From NCBI GenBank assembly GCA_003223455.1, contig QHVE01000016.1, positions 1-50,643 of the forward strand: a stretch of DNA of 50,643 nucleotides, in the 5' to 3' direction. The first letter of the stretch is position 1. Every line of letters starts with the position of its first letter. The position numbers and the translations under genes were made by a program. The notes under the pieces were generated by a model, which did no database searches, was not told the DNA's origin, and worked only from the letters and a program-made list of their open reading frames with translations. This DNA is from Gemmatimonadota bacterium (GTDB taxonomy: Bacteria; Gemmatimonadota; Gemmatimonadetes; Gemmatimonadales; Gemmatimonadaceae). Below are positions 47,710 to 50,643 of this stretch, piece after piece.

Positions 47710-48872
47710 CAGTGCAGCGCATGCTCGATGTCCGCGATGAGATCGGCCGCATCCTCGATGCCGACGCTCAAGCGCAGAAAGCCGTCCGGAAGCCCGCGGC
47801 TCGCCCGCTCCTCCGTCGAGAGATGCGTGTGCGACGTGAAGCGCGGCTCGCTCACGAGCGAGTCCACGCCGCCCAGGCTCGGCGCGTGCCGGATCAACCG
47901 CAGCTTTCGCACGAATCGGTCCGCCGCCCGGCCGCCCCCCGCCAGCTCCAGCGCCATCATACCCCCGAAGCCGTCCATCTGCTCCGCCGCCACTTCGTGG
48001 TCCGGGTGCCCCGGCAGCCCCGGGTAGTGCACTGCGCGGACTTCGCGCCGCTCCGTACACCACTGCGCGATCCGCATCGCATTCTCGTTCTGCCGGCGAA
48101 TCCGCACGTCCAGGGTCTTCAGCCCGCGCTCGAGCAGCCAGCACGCGAAGGGGTCCGGCGCCTGCCCCCACAGGATCATCTTCTGCCGCACCTCTTCCAC
48201 GTACGACGCCGTGCCGAGCACCACGCCGCCCATCACGTCGTGATGGCCGTTGAGGAACTTCGTGGTCGAGTGGATCACGACGTCGGCTCCGTGCTCCAGC
48301 GGCCGAAAGTTGATCGGGCTCGCGAACGTCGAGTCGACGACGAGCGCGAGCCCGCTCTCCTGCGTGAGGTAGCTGAGCGGCCGCAGGTCGATCACGCGGC
48401 AGGTCGGGTTCACCGGCGACTCCAGGAACACGGCACGCGTTTCCTTGCGCATCCGCTTGCGCCACCCTCGCGCCTCGAACGGATCCACCAGGGTCACGTT
48501 GATCCCCAGCGACGTGAACTCCTCGGTGAGGAGTCGGGCCGTCCCGCCGTAGATGTCGCGGGAGGCGAGCAGGTGGTCACCCGGCCGGAGCAGGGCCATG
48601 AGCGCACACGCCGTCGCACCCATGCCGCTCGAGAGCACCACGCCGGACTCCGCGCGCTCCAGCGCGGCCAGCTTCTTCTGCACGACGTCCGCGTTCGGCG
48701 TGTTGCCGTAGCGCGGGTAGCGGAGCCCGTCGGCGGTCCCCACTTCGTGCACGAAGCTCACACTCTGCTGCAGCGGCGTGACGACGGGCGCGTCCACGTC
48801 GTGCGCCGGCTCGCCGGCATGGACGGCCAACGTGGGCAGCGAATGGGTGCGCGTGCGTCGGGTCGTGGACAC
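47709..48872 (-). CDS. Cys/Met metabolism PLP-dependent enzyme (cystathionine gamma-synthase/beta-lyase type)
   Basis: The 387-residue protein starts at GTG 48872. Motifs in order: LQQSVSFVHEVG, RYPRYGNTPNADVVQKKLAALE, SSGMGATACALMALLRPGD, DSTFASPINFRPLEHGADVVIHSTTKFLNGHHDVMGG with the PLP-binding Lys, and SLGGVDSLVSEPRFTSH. This is fold type I of the Cys/Met family: cystathionine gamma-synthase, beta-lyase, gamma-lyase and related sulfhydrylases all fit. The exact reaction cannot be told by eye. Its stop overlaps the permease start. Confidence 0.9.
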   Translation of the reverse strand: MSTTRRTRTHSLPTLAVHAGEPAHDVDAPVVTPLQQSVSFVHEVGTADGLRYPRYGNTPNADVVQKKLAALERAESGVVLSSGMGATACALMALLRPGDHLLASRDIYGGTARLLTEEFTSLGINVTLVDPFEARGWRKRMRKETRAVFLESPVNPTCRVIDLRPLSYLTQESGLALVVDSTFASPINFRPLEHGADVVIHSTTKFLNGHHDVMGGVVLGTASYVEEVRQKMILWGQAPDPFACWLLERGLKTLDVRIRRQNENAMRIAQWCTERREVRAVHYPGLPGHPDHEVAAEQMDGFGGMMALELAGGGRAADRFVRKLRLIRHAPSLGGVDSLVSEPRFTSHTHLSTEERASRGLPDGFLRLSVGIEDAADLIADIEHALH

Positions 48873-48895
48873 GTCAGGGAGGGAAGGGCGTCGCG

Positions 48896-49204
48896 TCAGG
48901 CGAAGTGCCCGCGGCGCGTGTGCGAGTCCAGATCGGGCTTCACCACCCGGACGAGCTCCGACGGCGACGCCCCCGCGATGTCGCGGAGCACCACGTCGCC
49001 GCGCTTCACCGATTCGTCGACCACCACCGTCGCCAGCTCCTGCCGTCGGGGCCCGTACACCCACGCGAGCTCCCCATCCACGAGCAGGCGCGCCTGCGCG
49101 TCGACGGGGCTCATTCGCACCTGCGGGCCGCGATCGCTGTCCGTGATTCGAGTGCCGATGAATTGCGTCACTCGCAATTGACGATTGCGATGGTCGTCAG
49201 TCAT
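48896..49204 (-). CDS. Small beta-rich hypothetical protein
   Basis: The 102-residue protein has an N-terminal basic part (about 1-30) and a strand-rich core (VDAQARLLVDGELAWVYGPRRQELATVVVDESVKRGDVVLRD). That core resembles the compact beta fold of molybdopterin-dinucleotide-binding or aspartate-decarboxylase-like domains. I do not assign it to a family. The ATG at 49204 overlaps the upstream gene by eight bases. It is thus part of the leftward block. Confidence 0.6.
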   Translation of the reverse strand: MTDDHRNRQLRVTQFIGTRITDSDRGPQVRMSPVDAQARLLVDGELAWVYGPRRQELATVVVDESVKRGDVVLRDIAGASPSELVRVVKPDLDSHTRRGHFA

Positions 49205-49769
49205 GCCGGACGCCGATGCCCCCCACCGCGATGTACCCGTCCTCCGTCCGCATCACGAGCCGCCGACGGTGCAGGGCGTCGAGCGCTGCCTCGCACTCGG
49301 ACTCCCGCGTGCCGAGCGCGCTCGCCAGATCCGCCGGCCCCGTTCGACCGAGCTCGTACACCTTCTCCCACACCGTCCGCTCGCCGTCGTCGACGATCCC
49401 GACGATGCGGGCGGCGCCGTCGTCCGTCTCCAGGACCAGCGCGAGCCGATGGCGCTCGAGCACCGTCTCGATCGCATCCCAGTGATCGTCCGTCACGCCG
49501 CGGAACAGGAAGTACGCCTCCCGGTCCGTCCGCTCCGCGTTCGCGTAGCGCAGCAACAGTTTGGCGATCACCTCGTCGGCGCACGAGAAGTCGATCATCC
49601 CGACGTGCGAGAAGTCGATCACCGTGAGCGACCGTTCGCGCGAGTCGGCGAGCAGCGCCTCGATCTGTGTGCGCACGGCAGCCCCCGTCGGCCGCGTGAC
49701 CAGATTGGAATACAGCTCGCACGACACTGTCTGTCGCAGCACCGTGCTCACGTCGATATGCATCATCAT
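49197..49769 (-). CDS. STAS-like protein with C-terminal winged helix
   Basis: The 190-residue protein starts at the ATG at 49769, which overlaps the HATPase gene's stop (ATGA). Residues about 1-75 look like a STAS or DUF4325 module (LTVIDFSHVGMIDFSCADEVIAKLLLRY), as in anti-sigma-factor antagonists. The C-terminal part (about 130-185) is a winged helix (YELGRTGPADLASALGTRESECEAALDALHRRRLVMRTEDGYIAVGG). Together with the neighbouring HATPase gene this looks like a partner-switching regulatory pair; the target is unknown. Confidence 0.75.
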   Translation of the reverse strand: MMMHIDVSTVLRQTVSCELYSNLVTRPTGAAVRTQIEALLADSRERSLTVIDFSHVGMIDFSCADEVIAKLLLRYANAERTDREAYFLFRGVTDDHWDAIETVLERHRLALVLETDDGAARIVGIVDDGERTVWEKVYELGRTGPADLASALGTRESECEAALDALHRRRLVMRTEDGYIAVGGIGVRHD

Positions 49770-50643
49770 CGCGGGCCCCCGGAGACCCGCTCTGGTATGG
49801 TGACCTGAACCTGCGACCCCGGAAACGGGGCCAGCTTCTCCTGCAGCGGCACGTCGTCGTCCCAGCTCGGAACGATGGCGATGCGCGCGGTGCCGCTTCG
49901 CACGCTCACCTTTCCGTCCCACCGTCCCACGTACCGGCGTACGCCCGCAAGCCCCTGGCCACGGCCCGGGTCGCGGAAACGGCTGACCCCGCGAACCACC
50001 GCCTCCTCGAGCGCCTCGGCGTCGTCCCATCGATCGGACCGCACCCGGCCGGGCGCGCTTTCCAGCGACTGGCGGAACCCACAGCCCGCGTCGCACACGG
50101 CGATCACGACGACTCGGCGCCCCAGCCGCTTGCGCCACGTGTACGTCTGCACCGCCACCCATCCGCCGCGTCCCGCATGCTCGACGATGTTCTGACAAAC
50201 CTCCGACAGCGTCATCGCGAAACCGACGGTCGCCTTCGCGTCGATGTTCAGCTCCTTCGCGAGGATCTGCTGCGCCTTCTGCTGAATGCGACCCACCACC
50301 TCGTGGACGTCCTCGCTCTTCACGACCGGCGTGATCTCGAGCAGCACGCTCGACTCGCCTCCGCGCGCCTTCGGCACCGAGCCGTGCAGATCGAACAGCT
50401 CCTCGGCATGTCGGAAGAAGCCCGTGCGCGCCCAGTACGACGACGTCTCTTCGTTGTCCGGCGCGGTGAAGCTCGCACGCTCCTCGCGCGTCTGGCCGAG
50501 CGTGAGCAGCGCCGTGAGACCGAACGGCGAAGCCCAGCGAGTATGTCGTGCGTCGACGATGACCTTGGCGTCGGGAGGTACGGCTGCGAGCTGTTCCACC
50601 ACCTGCTCGAACGTGTAATCGTCCAGAGAAGGTGGTACGGTGA
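49766..50643 (-). CDS. HATPase (anti-sigma/histidine-kinase-like) regulator, N-terminus off window
   Basis: At least 292 codons are visible, open to the right edge. The first readable stretch (PPSLDDYTFEQVVEQL then ARHTRWASPFGLTALL) is STAS-like. A GHKL ATPase domain follows with an N-box (LSEVCQNIVEHA), a G1 box (VCDAGCGF) and a G2 box (GRGQGLAGVRR). This set is found in anti-sigma kinases of the RsbW/SpoIIAB type. A GTG at 50602 could be a start, but the coding pattern continues past it, so the gene is probably truncated at its 5' end. Its stop overlaps the STAS gene start. Confidence 0.8.
   Translation of the reverse strand, partial: TVPPSLDDYTFEQVVEQLAAVPPDAKVIVDARHTRWASPFGLTALLTLGQTREERASFTAPDNEETSSYWARTGFFRHAEELFDLHGSVPKARGGESSVLLEITPVVKSEDVHEVVGRIQQKAQQILAKELNIDAKATVGFAMTLSEVCQNIVEHAGRGGWVAVQTYTWRKRLGRRVVVIAVCDAGCGFRQSLESAPGRVRSDRWDDAEALEEAVVRGVSRFRDPGRGQGLAGVRRYVGRWDGKVSVRSGTARIAIVPSWDDDVPLQEKLAPFPGSQVQVTIPERVSGGPR

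Overview
The window is very GC-rich, tightly packed DNA from a free-living bacterium with a Gram-negative type envelope. The protein set (a MoxR/DUF58/VWA/DUF4175/DUF4159 cluster, ABC-type FtsEX, Tat-exported isoquinoline-oxidoreductase-like subunits, many exported small proteins, DinB and GNAT paralogues) and the frequent GTG/TTG starts fit Gemmatimonadota best (Gemmatimonadaceae-like). That placement is inferred from family content, not from a marker gene. I found no rRNA, tRNA, CRISPR array, transposase, integrase or phage gene, so this looks like ordinary chromosome.

Layout. Positions 1-1312 hold three leftward genes (a truncated exported protein, a small exported CxxC protein, a DUF421/YetF membrane protein). 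Positions 1399-10497 hold sixteen mostly rightward, independent housekeeping or detoxification-type genes (DinB x2, creatininase, NUDIX, DUF2214, lone Clp N-domain protein, GNAT x2, ankyrin, SIMPL, DUF3565, PaaI thioesterase). Positions 10487-26243 form one leftward block of ten interlocked genes, transcribed in the order VWA protein, caspase/C13-like pseudo-protease, TPR-peptidase MA, DUF4159, MoxR ATPase, DUF58, BatA-like VWA, giant DUF4175 coiled-coil protein, DUF4159, DUF4159. This is the most unusual system here: a MoxR-type chaperone ATPase with three VWA-fold partners, three DUF4159 paralogues and two protease-fold proteins in one apparent transcription unit at the cell envelope.

Positions 26630-30242 carry rightward rsmD, a polyphosphate kinase 2 with an overlapping SGNH lipoprotein, a GNAT, a cupin lipoprotein and a VOC protein, ending in a 19-bp perfect palindrome. 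Positions 30368-33836 alternate in direction: an OB-like lipoprotein, DUF1697, a GH39-like exported glycosidase and DUF488. At 33938-37582 a 1214-residue protein joins a two-propeller/Y_Y_Y sensor to a methyl-accepting chemotaxis output. A two-subunit molybdenum hydroxylase follows (37962-40737), then five small rightward genes (40878-42750).

Positions 42777-50643 are a second leftward, almost gapless block: a partial HATPase regulator, a STAS/winged-helix protein, a small beta-rich protein, a Cys/Met-metabolism PLP enzyme, an AI-2E-type permease, FtsE, a single-frame fusion of FtsX with an EnvC-like M23 murein hydrolase activator, a zinc ribbon and endonuclease IV. FtsE and the fused FtsX-EnvC would form a division-site machine that couples ATP hydrolysis to murein cleavage.
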